The translations under genes and the position numbers were made by a program. 64,000 nucleotides of DNA from JAOUEA01 sp040882605. Its GTDB lineage: Bacteria > Actinomycetota > UBA4738 > HRBIN12. Each line of letters begins with the position of its first letter. The stretch's first letter is position 1. The DNA lies in NCBI GenBank assembly GCA_040882605.1, contig JBBEAY010000061.1, forward strand, positions 1-64,000, written 5' to 3'. The notes under the pieces were generated by a model. The model was not told where the DNA came from. It saw nothing but the letters and a program-made list of their open reading frames with translations, and searched no databases. Below, piece after piece: positions 7,194 through 15,471 of the stretch.

Positions 7194-8951
7194 TCAGATC
7201 CGGAGGGAGACTTTCTTCCCAGACGGGAGGTAGTCGGCGCTGCCCGCGTACTTGACGAGCACGCGATAGGCACCGCGCCTCTGGCGCTTGAACGATGCGA
7301 CGTACGAGCCGTCGGTCAGTCCGTCCCCATCTCGATCCCGCAGGCGCGCCACCTTCACCGAGGTCGACGCCACCTTCACGTACTTGGCGCCCTTCTTCTT
7401 CTGCAACGTGACGCCGATCTTCATGCCTGATGCAGCGGACTCGATCACGCCGGACGCCTTGATCGAACGGGTCGACTTCTTGACCTTGGCCGTGAGTCCC
7501 GTCGCGGTTTTGTCGTCGTCGGCGATCGAGCCGACGCCCGTGTCGTCGACTATCGAAGATCCCAACGGGTTGGCGAGCAGGACTGCAAAAGTCTCGTCGG
7601 CCTCATCGAGGCTGTCCGCTTGCACCGTCACCGCGAACGTGCCGGCTGTCTCGCCCACCGCGAACGACACGGCGCCCGAACCCGACAGGAAGTCGACGCC
7701 TCCCGTCGCCGAACCGTCAGTCGTGCTCCAATCCACCGACGATACGAACGCGCTCGGGTTGGACAGGCTCACAGTGAACGTGGCGGTGGTCGTGCCGCCC
7801 GTTCCCTCCACGACCGAGACGTCGTCGACGGCGAGGGCGGGCGTGAGGTCGTCGTCGGTGATGGTGCCCAGGCCGGTCGCATCACCGAGGTCAGCGTTCA
7901 CCGGTGACGAAAGCGTCACGGCGAATGCCTCGTCGCCCTCGAAGAACAGATCTCCCGCGACCGCGACCGCGAAGTTCTGCGACGTCTCACCCGGAGCGAA
8001 GGTCAACGAACCCGACGTGGACGTGTAGTCGGTACCTGCCGTGGCGGTTCCATCGCTCGTGGCGACGTCGACCGCGGTCTCACGACCGGCAGCGGTCGAG
8101 AGCGTCACCGTGAACGTGGCCGACGCGGTGCCGGCTGCGCCCTCGGTGATCGATACGTCGTCGACCGCGAAGGCCGGGTCCGGGTCGTCGTCGGTGATCG
8201 AGCCCGCTCCTTGGGGGGCGGTGACCGGCGCCCCCGACGCGTTCGAGAGATCGAGCGTGAAGGTCTCTGTGTCCTCGCTGAGCGCGTCCTGCACGACCGG
8301 AACGGAGATCGACTTGGACGTCTGGCCGGACGTGAAGGTAAGGGAGCCCGAGGTCGCCGTGTAGTCGTTGCCACCGAGCGCCGAGCCGGATATCGTCGCG
8401 TAATCCACGGTCACGGCGGAGGCGCTGCCGCTCGTGAGGAGCACGAGGAATCCCATCGAGCTGTCGCCTTCCGCGGCGCTCGCGTCCGTCACGATCAGAG
8501 CAGGCGGACCTTCGTTGTCGTAGATCGTGCCGACTCCCTGAGCGTCGCCGAGCGTGCCGTTCACCGCGTTCGAGAGGTTCACAACGAAGGTCTCGGTGCC
8601 CTCGAAGAGGTTGTCCCCCGACACCGAGACCGAGATCGTGCCGCATCGACAGCCACCGTTCGTGAGGTTCACGGTGCCGGTCTTCGACGTGTAGTCCGAG
8701 CCGGCCGTTGCGCTGACGTCGGCGGTCGAGTAGGTCGCGGACGGAGCCGCTCCTCCCTTCGACCCCTTCCAGGACACGGTGAAGACCAAGGACTTGGACC
8801 CGCCGTCGCCCTCCACGACCGAGACGTCCTCGATGGTGATCGTCTTCACCCGCGCCGCATGCGCCGGCGTCACCGTGAAGACTGTGACGATCCCGAGCAT
8901 CATGGCGACCGACGCGATGCGAGCGATGATGCGGATGCGGTAGTGCTGCAA
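7194..8951 (-). CDS. Secreted Calx-beta repeat protein
   Basis: Protein of 585 aa with a Sec signal peptide (basic start, hydrophobic residues 8-30, AHA cleavage near 33). Four Calx-beta domains follow (about residues 36-145, 148-255, 256-362, 363-470), each with the SVxEGxxG...F.V.LS...A...D...GT..I.DD pattern and acidic Ca2+-binding turns. The last ~110 residues form a Lys-rich Ig-like domain containing a DRDGDGLTDG acidic loop. Calx-beta domains bind Ca2+ and occur in cell-surface adhesion proteins, so an extracellular adhesive or matrix role is likely. No cell-wall sorting signal is seen, so it should be released or non-covalently attached. Confidence 0.85.
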   Translation of the reverse strand: MQHYRIRIIARIASVAMMLGIVTVFTVTPAHAARVKTITIEDVSVVEGDGGSKSLVFTVSWKGSKGGAAPSATYSTADVSATAGSDYTSKTGTVNLTNGGCRCGTISVSVSGDNLFEGTETFVVNLSNAVNGTLGDAQGVGTIYDNEGPPALIVTDASAAEGDSSMGFLVLLTSGSASAVTVDYATISGSALGGNDYTATSGSLTFTSGQTSKSISVPVVQDALSEDTETFTLDLSNASGAPVTAPQGAGSITDDDPDPAFAVDDVSITEGAAGTASATFTVTLSTAAGRETAVDVATSDGTATAGTDYTSTSGSLTFAPGETSQNFAVAVAGDLFFEGDEAFAVTLSSPVNADLGDATGLGTITDDDLTPALAVDDVSVVEGTGGTTTATFTVSLSNPSAFVSSVDWSTTDGSATGGVDFLSGSGAVSFAVGETAGTFAVTVQADSLDEADETFAVLLANPLGSSIVDDTGVGSIADDDKTATGLTAKVKKSTRSIKASGVIESAASGMKIGVTLQKKKGAKYVKVASTSVKVARLRDRDGDGLTDGSYVASFKRQRRGAYRVLVKYAGSADYLPSGKKVSLRI

Positions 8952-9064
8952 AGGCCCGAACCTCCTGCGGCGAGCCGACGCGCTGTCGGCCAGATGGGTG
9001 TCGCTAATGCGGTCTATCGGCTTCCGTGGCCCGCGGGCGCATGCCCGAAAGGGACCGTTCTTGG

Positions 9065-9100
9065 CTACCGGCCTCGGGGTACGGAGCCCGAGGCCGGTAG
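9065..9100. other. Strong hairpin upstream of dinB
   Basis: A perfect 14-base-pair inverted repeat (9065-9078 with 9087-9100, arms CTACCGGCCTCGGG) with an eight-base loop stands in the divergent intergenic region, 30 bases before the GTG of the polymerase gene. In its mRNA leader it could attenuate transcription or shelter the start. It could also terminate antisense transcription. Confidence 0.55.
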
Positions 9101-9129
9101 TCGTGCGGACACTGGGTCACACTGGCTCA

Positions 9130-10152
9130 GTGACGCGCTGGATCTTCCACGTCGACATGGACGAGTTCATCGCCGCGGTCGAGGTGCTGCGGCACCCTGA
9201 GCTGCGTGGGAAGCCCGTGATCGTCGGTGGTGACGGCGACCCGACGAAGCGCGGGGTCGTCTCCACGGCGTCGTACGAGGCTCGGGAGTTCGGCGTCCGG
9301 TCGGGCATGCCGCTGCGCACGGCCTTGAAGCGATGCCCCGACGGCGTGTTCCTGGCCGTCGACGGTGACCACTACCTCGAGGCGAGCGAGCGGGTGATGG
9401 CGACGCTCCGTGAGTTCCCGGCGGTCGTGCAGGTGCTCGGGTGGGACGAGGCGTTCATGGCTGTCGAGACCGACGACCCCGAGGCGCTCGCGCTCGACGT
9501 GCAGCGCGCGGTGCTCGAGCGCACCGACCTGTGGTGCTCGATCGGCGTCGGTGACTCGAAGCATCGGGCGAAGCTCGCGAGCGCGTTCGCGAAGCCGCGC
9601 GGCGTGTTCCGGCTCACGCGAGAGGAATGGCCGGCGTTCATGGGGCCGCGGCCGGTCGTCGCCCTGTGGGGCATCGGGAAGAAGACCGCGGCCAAGCTCG
9701 AGGCGATGAACATCCGCACGGTCGACGCGCTCGCGAACGCCGACGACGACGTGCTCGCCGCGCGGTTCGGGCCCAACACGGGTCCGTGGATCCGGAGCCT
9801 CGGGACCGGTGAGGACGGCGGCGAGGTCACCGCCGAGCCGTACGTGCGCCGGGGCCAGAGCCACGAGCGGACGTTCCAGCGGGATCTGACCGACCCCGGC
9901 GAGATCAGGCGCGAGACCGAGCGCATCGCACGCGAGCTGGCCGGCGACCTTCCCGAAGGCCGAGCGGTGATGAGGGTGACCGTGAAGCTCCGAACCTCGT
10001 CGTTCTTCACGTCGACTCACGGCGCGAAGCTCGCGGAGCCCACCACCGATCTCGACCGCATCACGGAAGCCGCGCTCACGGCGCTCACCCGGTTCGAGCT
10101 CGACCGCCCGGTACGACTGCTCGGCGTGCGAGCAGAGTTCTCGGAGCCCTGA
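9130..10152 (+). CDS. dinB2: DinB2-type Y-family DNA polymerase IV
   Basis: Protein of 340 aa. The GTG is chosen because the conserved polymerase N-terminus begins there (MTRWIFHVDMDEF); the frame continues upstream without homology. Catalytic D9 and D-E of WDEAF are present, as are SYEAREFG, the HhH segment (LWGIGKKTAAKLEAM) and the little-finger domain ending FELDRPVRLLGVR. It closely resembles mycobacterial DinB2: the WDEA variant of the usual SIDEA motif, a similar length, and no C-terminal beta-clamp motif. Residue 14, the steric gate, is Ile where DinB2 has Leu and most Pol IV enzymes have Phe/Tyr, so ribonucleotide incorporation is plausible. Role: error-prone lesion bypass. Confidence 0.9.
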   Translation: MTRWIFHVDMDEFIAAVEVLRHPELRGKPVIVGGDGDPTKRGVVSTASYEAREFGVRSGMPLRTALKRCPDGVFLAVDGDHYLEASERVMATLREFPAVVQVLGWDEAFMAVETDDPEALALDVQRAVLERTDLWCSIGVGDSKHRAKLASAFAKPRGVFRLTREEWPAFMGPRPVVALWGIGKKTAAKLEAMNIRTVDALANADDDVLAARFGPNTGPWIRSLGTGEDGGEVTAEPYVRRGQSHERTFQRDLTDPGEIRRETERIARELAGDLPEGRAVMRVTVKLRTSSFFTSTHGAKLAEPTTDLDRITEAALTALTRFELDRPVRLLGVRAEFSEP

Positions 10153-10173
10153 CCCCGCCGGACTACGGGCGAG

Positions 10174-10596
10174 TCACCAAGGCGGGACCACGTCGAGGCC
10201 CGCGGCCCCGGCCGCCCGCGCCAGCTCTCGATCCCAGGTCAGCATGATGGTTCGGCCGCCGTCGACGGCGAGCGCCGACGCCAGGTGCACGGCGTCGTAG
10301 CCGCGCAGCGCGTATCGCTCGGCGAGGGAGCCTGCGACCGAAGCGAGCGGTCGACGGAGCTCGATGACGTCGATCGATGAGAACCGGCGGTCGAGCTCGA
10401 CGACGGACCGGGGCAGGATCCGGCGCGTGATGCGCCCTTCGCGTGCCGCTGCGGCCAAGGCGGCTCGCGCCTCTGGATAGGTCGCAGCCGACGTCACCAA
10501 GCCATCGGCGCCCTCCCATACGTGCGACACGATCTGACTTCCGCTCTCGGCGAGGAACAGCTTCACCAAAGCCGATGTGTCGACGTAGGCGATCAA
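10174..10596 (-). CDS. vapC: PIN-domain VapC-type toxin
   Basis: Protein of 140 aa; a PIN ribonuclease with the acidic centre D6, E42, D101 and D122 intact (YVDTSALVK, YPEARAA, YDAVHLASAL, TWDREL). VapC toxins cleave tRNA or rRNA to stop translation. Its start overlaps the antitoxin stop by four bases, the usual coupled type II arrangement. It converges on dinB2, 21 bases away. Confidence 0.88.
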   Translation of the reverse strand: MIAYVDTSALVKLFLAESGSQIVSHVWEGADGLVTSAATYPEARAALAAAAREGRITRRILPRSVVELDRRFSSIDVIELRRPLASVAGSLAERYALRGYDAVHLASALAVDGGRTIMLTWDRELARAAGAAGLDVVPPW

Positions 10597-10886
10597 CGCT
10601 TGCGCTGCTCGATCACCAGGTCGCTGACCGAGCCTTTCACCGGGATGGGCGGTCGTGCGTTCGCAGGCTCTGCCGGTCGCGATGCTGGGATCACGAGTCC
10701 CTCCGCGATCAGCTGATCCAGCTTGCTCCGACCGGTCACAGGCACGATCCGCGCGACCGGCTTCCCTCGATCGGTGACGGTTACCTCTCGGCCAGAGGCC
10801 ACGGCTTCCAGCCAGGCACTGAGATGGTCACGCAGCTCACGCACGCCGACTTCCGAACGGTCGTCGGAAAGTGGCGCTCTTGACAT
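10593..10886 (-). CDS. vapB: Phd/YefM-family VapB antitoxin
   Basis: Protein of 97 aa. Residues 10-60 carry the Phd/YefM DNA-binding fold (VGVRELRDHLSAWLEAVASG, EVTVTDRGKPVARIVP). The remainder is a disordered Pro-rich toxin-binding tail. It should repress its own operon and block the adjacent PIN toxin. The frame and the four-base overlap with the toxin support the assignment. Confidence 0.88.
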   Translation of the reverse strand: MSRAPLSDDRSEVGVRELRDHLSAWLEAVASGREVTVTDRGKPVARIVPVTGRSKLDQLIAEGLVIPASRPAEPANARPPIPVKGSVSDLVIEQRKR

Positions 10887-10943
10887 GCCGCCAGTGTACC
10901 GTTCGACTCACATCTCGAGACGAACGGCCTCAGGAAATGGGTG

Positions 10944-10976
10944 ACGGCCGGAGGCGAGGGGAGCCTCCGGCCGTCG
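10944..10976 (-). terminator. Hairpin terminator after the fasciclin gene
   Basis: A perfect 13-base-pair stem (10944-10956 with 10964-10976, arms GACGGCCGGAGGC) with a seven-base loop lies 48 bases beyond the stop of the fasciclin gene and upstream of the vapBC start. It probably insulates the two units. Confidence 0.65.
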
Positions 10977-11023
10977 GGGTGGCTCCGGCGTCGGGGACGC
11001 AGAGCCGGTCGTGCGTCGAGGGG

Positions 11024-11638
11024 TCAGCTCGGGAGCAGCACCCCATCGATGATGTAGACCGTGGCGTTGGCGGTCTCCACGTTGCCGCAGATCACGCTGG
11101 CGTCACCGTTCACCTTGAAGCTCTCGCCGCTGCCCGAGACCTCGAGGGTCGTGCCCTGCAGGGTCTCGTGCGTGCCGGCCAGATCCTCGGGCGCCAGACG
11201 TCCGGGCACCACGTGGTAGGTCAGCACCTCGGTGAGCAGTCCGCTCGGGTCCGCCATAGCGGCCTCGGCGGTCTTCTTCGGCAGGCCAGCGATCGCGTCG
11301 TTGGCCGGCGCGAAGACGGTGATGTCCTCGGCGCTGTTCAACGTGTCGACCAGGTCGGCCTCACTGACCAGCGTGACGAGGCTCGACAGCACCGGGTTGT
11401 TGCTGGCGGCCGTGGCCACCGGCGCCGTCGCCATGCCGTCGAAGCTGCCGGCGCCGTCGGCGGGAACCGCCGAGCAGCCCGCGCCGAAGCTCTCGTTCAG
11501 CGGTGCTTCGCTGGGGGCCGGCGCCGCGGTGTCGCCACCGTCTGCCGTGCCGTTGCCGCTGCTGCAGGCTGCGCTCACGATCGCGAGGGCCGCGAAGGCC
11601 GCCACGAGCGAAGCGTGCCGCTTCCTCATGAAACTCAT
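11024..11638 (-). CDS. Fasciclin (FAS1) lipoprotein
   Basis: Protein of 204 aa starting at the ATG with AAGGAGC upstream. A signal peptide with lipobox ending at C25 (VSAAC) predicts membrane anchoring by lipidation, then a Ser/Gly-rich linker and one FAS1 domain (residues about 75-204) with the H1 and H2 signatures (ITVFAPANDA, VLTYHVVPG). FAS1 domains mediate adhesion. Mycobacterial MPT70/MPT83 relatives are redox/SigK-controlled and encoded near membrane oxidoreductases, and here a molybdoenzyme gene lies just upstream on the same strand (133-base gap). Confidence 0.88.
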   Translation of the reverse strand: MSFMRKRHASLVAAFAALAIVSAACSSGNGTADGGDTAAPAPSEAPLNESFGAGCSAVPADGAGSFDGMATAPVATAASNNPVLSSLVTLVSEADLVDTLNSAEDITVFAPANDAIAGLPKKTAEAAMADPSGLLTEVLTYHVVPGRLAPEDLAGTHETLQGTTLEVSGSGESFKVNGDASVICGNVETANATVYIIDGVLLPS

Positions 11639-11771
11639 CGATGTGCTCCTTCGGTCTAACGGCCAGATCTTCGTGGCCATGTGCGGACTTCGACGGATGC
11701 GGGCGCGTCCGCCGGATGGAGACCCCTCCCCCACGGGCGCCTATGGGGAGGGACACCGTGTCTTCGCAGCG

Positions 11772-13322
11772 TCAGCCGACCTGGATCACGATCGAGTGCT
11801 GCCCGGTGGCGCCATCAGGGAAAGGTTCCACGCGCTCGTCGGTCTGCACGTCGCCCGTTGCATCGGTCGCGCGCACCTCGATGCGACGGTTCCCCTCGGT
11901 GAGCGGCGCCACGATGCGCCATTGCCTCCAGGTGTCGATCGTGTCTTCCACGGCGAGCTCGGCCTGCTGCCACACTCCGTCATCGACGCGCACCTCGACC
12001 TTCGTGATGCCCGTGTGCTGCGCCCAGGCCACACCGGCGATCACGACGTCGCCGACCGCAACGCTCGCGAGCGGCTTGGGCGTGTCGATACGCGACTGGG
12101 TCTTGATGGGCGCTTGCTCGGCCCATCCACGACGGATCCAGTACGGGTCGAACTCGTCGAACGTCGTGAGCTCGAGGTCGACCAGCCATTTCGTGGCCGA
12201 GACGTAGCCGTACAGACCCGGCACGACCATGCGCACCGGGAAGCCGTGCTCGATCGGGAGCGGCTCGCCGTTCATGCCGATCGCGAGCATCGCGTCGCGT
12301 CCGTCGGTCACGGCCTTCACGGGAGTGCCGATCGTGAAGCCGTCGACCGCCGTCGAGACGAGCTGGGTCGCCGCCGGGTCGATGCCGGCTTCGTCGAGCA
12401 GGCCGGCGAGCGGCGCCCCGATCCAGCGGGCGTTGCCGACGTAGGGTCCACCCACCTCGTTCGAGACGCAGGCCAGCGTGATGTCGCGCTCGATCAAGGG
12501 CCTCGCCATGAGCTGCTCGAAGTCGAGTGTGAGCTCGTTGTCGACCATGCCGTGCACGCGCAGGCTCCAGTCCTCGGCGGGCACCGAGGGCGCGATCAGG
12601 GCGGTGTCGACGCGGTAGAACTCCCCATTCGGCGTGTAATAGGTGCTCAGGCCGTCGACGCCGAAGTCCACGCCGCTCGGAGCGGGCGGGGCTTGATCCG
12701 ACGGGGGCAGAAGACTGACTCCCGCTCGCGACTCGTCGGCCAGCTTGCGGCGAGAGAAGAACTGGCCGAACGCGCCGGCCACAGCGGCCACGCCGAAGGC
12801 GACCCCGCTCGCAACGAGGAACCGGCGCCGGTCGACCCCGTCGGGGAACGGCCTCTCGCCGGCGCCGCCGACCTCGGACGGGGCCGGGTCGGAGCCGGTC
12901 AGCCGTCGGTGCAGCACGAGGAGCGTCGCGGCGCCAGCAACCGCACCCATCACCGCAGGGAGCGCATCGAGGAGCGTGGCGGTCGGGCGGGTGAGGGCCG
13001 CGGCTGCGCCGACCGCGCCGAGCACCGTGAGGCCGACCAACCCTGCGCGCGGTCGGCGGACCGACGCGACACCCAGCACGACGGCGAGCACCGTGACCAC
13101 CACGCCGACACCGACCAGCAGCACGAGCTTGTCCTGCTCGCCGAACGTGCGGATCGCGAACGACTTCAGCCACTCGGGCGTGAGGTCGATCGCGGCAGCC
13201 CCCACGGCGATGACCGGGGAGGACTCGCCTCCTACGAACGCTGCCACCAGGTGCGCGACGCCGAGCGCCACGCCAGCCGAAACCACGCCGAGCACGGCAC
13301 CGATACGAGCTCTCATGTGCAC
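11772..13322 (-). CDS. Membrane-anchored sulfite-oxidase-type molybdopterin oxidoreductase
   Basis: Protein of 516 aa. The N-terminus has about four membrane helices (residues 5-150), then a DRRRFL twin-arginine-like start followed by another hydrophobic helix (about 165-190). The catalytic part begins near residue 220: the SUOX/YedY-type Mo-pterin domain with the Mo-ligating Cys in LACVSNEVGG (near 283), and a C-terminal Mo-co dimerisation Ig-like domain (about 420-516). The exported domain should oxidise or reduce a small periplasmic substrate; the substrate is not deducible. It is the likely operon partner of the fasciclin gene downstream. Confidence 0.88.
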   Translation of the reverse strand: MHMRARIGAVLGVVSAGVALGVAHLVAAFVGGESSPVIAVGAAAIDLTPEWLKSFAIRTFGEQDKLVLLVGVGVVVTVLAVVLGVASVRRPRAGLVGLTVLGAVGAAAALTRPTATLLDALPAVMGAVAGAATLLVLHRRLTGSDPAPSEVGGAGERPFPDGVDRRRFLVASGVAFGVAAVAGAFGQFFSRRKLADESRAGVSLLPPSDQAPPAPSGVDFGVDGLSTYYTPNGEFYRVDTALIAPSVPAEDWSLRVHGMVDNELTLDFEQLMARPLIERDITLACVSNEVGGPYVGNARWIGAPLAGLLDEAGIDPAATQLVSTAVDGFTIGTPVKAVTDGRDAMLAIGMNGEPLPIEHGFPVRMVVPGLYGYVSATKWLVDLELTTFDEFDPYWIRRGWAEQAPIKTQSRIDTPKPLASVAVGDVVIAGVAWAQHTGITKVEVRVDDGVWQQAELAVEDTIDTWRQWRIVAPLTEGNRRIEVRATDATGDVQTDERVEPFPDGATGQHSIVIQVG

Positions 13323-13475
13323 AGGTTCGCACCACGGCGCCCGTCGGATGCGCAGGAACGCCGAACCGTAAGACTTCCTTGATGTCTGAAGGGGTGTTCG
13401 ACACGCCCTGAGCTGGCTGTGATGCTTTGCTTATCGGTCCCGCAGGCGGCGGGCCTCGACCTAGGAGGCACACGG

Positions 13476-14249
13476 ATGTTCGATGGCGGCGCCGGCTCGG
13501 TGGTCTCGATTTTCTTCGTGCTCGGGTTGCTGATGGCGATCGTGGCCGTGATCACCGGGCGGCATCTGCCCGACGCAACGACCACCCGTCCACGGGCGAT
13601 CTACCTCTCGGTGGCGATGCTTCCCGTGCTGGTGATCGGCGTGATGGCGGCCGCGTCCTTCCTCGAGGCCGCCATGCAGCTGATCCTGGGACCGGAAACC
13701 GGTGAGGATCTGCTGGGAGGGCTCGGCGGGCTGGGCGGGCTCACGGGCGGCGGGATGCCCGGAGCAGAGATGGGCGGGATCGGGGACCTGGTCACCGGGC
13801 TCGGCGTCGACCTAGGGCTTGATCCGGCCGACGCGGCGATCCGCACGCTGGTCGCCTCGGGTATCACTGCGATCGTGGCGTTCGCGGTCTACCGCTTCCA
13901 CTTGGACTGGCGTCGCGAGCTCATAGATGATGCGCACTTCGGTGAGACGGTCGCCGCACGCACGTTCCAGGCGTTCGCCTACACCGCCGTGTTGATCTTC
14001 GTGGTGCTGTTCGTGGTGAGCGCGGTGAAGGCCGGCTACGGGGTGTTCCGCGTGATCGCGCCAGGCACGAGCGCGCTCTTCACGCTGAGCGAAGCCGCCG
14101 AGCGCGACCGGGGCATCGCCGACATCGTCTCCGGACTCGCCCTCGCAGGCGCCTCGTGGTGGCTCGTGCAGATGCACTGGAAGCTCGCCGGAACCTGGCG
14201 CGGCGGCACGGCCTCCGTTCCCGAGTCGTCTGAGCCTCCGGTCGCGTAA
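13476..14249 (+). CDS. Four-helix integral membrane protein of unknown function
   Basis: Protein of 257 aa from the ATG preceded by AGGAGG; the frame extends upstream without a ribosome-binding site. Hydrophobic segments lie near residues 8-28, 42-66, 120-140 and 165-190, with a shorter one close to the C-terminus. Between the second and third is a Gly-rich loop (GGLGGLGGLTGGG). There are no recognisable catalytic residues, and I do not recognise the family. It is transcribed divergently from the molybdoenzyme gene. Confidence 0.6.
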   Translation: MFDGGAGSVVSIFFVLGLLMAIVAVITGRHLPDATTTRPRAIYLSVAMLPVLVIGVMAAASFLEAAMQLILGPETGEDLLGGLGGLGGLTGGGMPGAEMGGIGDLVTGLGVDLGLDPADAAIRTLVASGITAIVAFAVYRFHLDWRRELIDDAHFGETVAARTFQAFAYTAVLIFVVLFVVSAVKAGYGVFRVIAPGTSALFTLSEAAERDRGIADIVSGLALAGASWWLVQMHWKLAGTWRGGTASVPESSEPPVA

Positions 14250-14339
14250 CCCACATCGACCGCCGCTCGATCGTGACGCCCGTCACTGAACGGGTGCGGT
14301 AGCTGACGCATCCTCGTTTGCCATCCACGGCCAGGCGAG

Positions 14340-14355
14340 GATATGCTGACATATC
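14340..14355 (+). promoter_or_regulatory. Operator palindrome of the RHH/PIN module
   Basis: GATATG-N4-CATATC ends exactly at the base before the antitoxin ATG (14356). Such a palindrome at the start is the expected binding site of a ribbon-helix-helix antitoxin. Its AT-rich arms could also serve as the -10 of a leaderless transcript. Confidence 0.5.
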
Positions 14356-14595
14356 ATGAGACGCACGACCGTCATGCTTCCCGACGAAGTCGACCAGCTG
14401 CTCAGGCACGAGGCAGACCGGCGGAACCTCACGATCTCGCAGGTAACTCGCGAGGCGATCGAGTCTTACCTCGGCCTCAGGCGACCTCGGCGACATTTCC
14501 TGAGCGCGGGAGCCGGTCACGGCGCCGGCGACAACGTCGCGGAACGCATCGACGAGATCCTGGCCGAGGAGGGGTTCGGAGACTGGCGCTCGTAG
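14356..14595 (+). CDS. Ribbon-helix-helix VapB-type antitoxin
   Basis: Protein of 79 aa. The first 45 residues form a ribbon-helix-helix fold (RRTTVMLPDEVDQLLRHEAD, then the ISQVTREAIESYL helix). The C-terminal part, rich in Gly and acids, is the likely toxin clamp, ending EEGFGDW as in VapB antitoxins. It should dimerise on the palindrome at its own start and neutralise the PIN protein encoded next, with which it overlaps. Confidence 0.85.
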   Translation: MRRTTVMLPDEVDQLLRHEADRRNLTISQVTREAIESYLGLRRPRRHFLSAGAGHGAGDNVAERIDEILAEEGFGDWRS

Positions 14596-14996
14596 TCGAC
14601 ACCGGTCCGATCTTCGCGATGCTCGATGCTCGGGAGCCGAGGCATGCCGAGTGTCTCGACCTGCTCCTGCGCGCACCGGGTCCTCTGCACGTACCGCAAA
14701 CAGTGGTGGCGGAGGTCGCGTACTTCATCAGCAGGAGCCTCGATGCCGAGGTCGAGTCGAGCTTCTTGCAGGACCTCGCGCTCGGATCGTTCCTCCCGAC
14801 GGCCGTCGACCCGTCGGAGTGGGAGCGCATCGCCGAGCTGGTCTGGACCTATCGCGACATGCCGCTCGGCACCACCGATGCCTCGATCGTCGCGATCGCC
14901 GAGCGACTGGGCGTTACGCAGATCGCCACCCTCGACCACCGGCACTTCGGCGCCGTGCAACCGGCGCACTGCGAGTCGTTCGAGCTGCTTCCTTGA
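14583..14996 (+). CDS. PIN-domain VapC-type toxin with a probable CTG start
   Basis: Protein of about 137 aa. The acidic PIN residues are present: D6 (VVDTGP), the Glu of VVAEVAYF, the Asp of TTDASIVAIA and the Asp of ATLDHRHF. No ATG, GTG or TTG lies in frame near the domain start; the only candidate is CTG at 14583, with GAGGAGGGG nine bases upstream. The next in-frame ATG (14343) would precede the antitoxin and read through it in another frame, which is implausible. The start overlaps the antitoxin end by 13 bases, so translational coupling may allow the weak codon and keep toxin levels low. Confidence 0.75.
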   Translation: MALVVDTGPIFAMLDAREPRHAECLDLLLRAPGPLHVPQTVVAEVAYFISRSLDAEVESSFLQDLALGSFLPTAVDPSEWERIAELVWTYRDMPLGTTDASIVAIAERLGVTQIATLDHRHFGAVQPAHCESFELLP

Positions 14997-15065
14997 TTCG
15001 GCCTGACGCCGGGCCCGAATCTGGCCTGAATCTGGCCTGAAGCCAGGCCTGAAGCCGGGCCTGAC
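14997..15065. repeat. Degenerate 11-12-base tandem repeat
   Basis: About five units of the form GGCCTGAA plus TCT or GCC follow the PIN stop codon (for example ATCTGGCCTGA twice in a row, then AGCCAGGCCTGA and AGCCGGGCCTGA). No gene is present. It resembles microsatellite-like expansion downstream of a mobile toxin-antitoxin unit. Confidence 0.6.
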
Positions 15066-15090
15066 GATCCCGGCGCCCCGAGAGAACCCG

Positions 15091-15384
15091 TCAGACGACG
15101 TAGATGCAGCCGTTCCACAGAGCGTCGATGCGCCGGCGGAACCGGCCCCGAAGCTGTAGGCGCAGCTCGTCGGGCAGACGCATCTTCCTGGGCACGAACA
15201 GCAGGAAGCCACGCATCTCGATGCGCCGCCACTCAAGGGCGTCGGGCGGCGGATCGGTCGTGGTCTCGAGCATCGTCAACCCGCCCGGGAAGCTGCCGAA
15301 GCGACGGGCCCATACGAACAGCATGCCACCGTGCTCTTCCACGAACGAGCTCGCCTCGGCTGTGGCCTCGATCCACATGTGCAT
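15091..15384 (-). CDS. Small hypothetical protein
   Basis: Protein of 97 aa (an alternative ATG two codons in). It has mixed alpha/beta character with an Arg-rich stretch (LRGRFRRRID) and aromatic residues, and no signal peptide or membrane helix. I do not recognise the family. It lies downstream of mscL on the same strand with an 87-base gap. Coding potential is supported by its length in an otherwise gene-free slot and by the absence of a better frame. Confidence 0.5.
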   Translation of the reverse strand: MHMWIEATAEASSFVEEHGGMLFVWARRFGSFPGGLTMLETTTDPPPDALEWRRIEMRGFLLFVPRKMRLPDELRLQLRGRFRRRIDALWNGCIYVV

Positions 15385-15471
15385 ATCTTCGTCAACGGCT
15401 TGAGTTCGCGCACGCCCGGCGTGCCTGACGTCACGGAACCGTCACGTTCCCCGCGGGTCAGGCGTGGTTTT

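Noticed and set aside
8983..9010. Possible RecA-NDp motif upstream of dinB2 (TGTCGG followed by GTCGCT)
   Set aside because: The -10 does not fit TAnnnT at N8 spacing and would lie about 120 bases before the start; the match is no better than chance.
11232..13382. 716-codon plus-strand frame opposite the molybdoenzyme gene
   Set aside because: It crosses the fasciclin and molybdoenzyme genes; His/Arg/Asp-rich antisense composition only.
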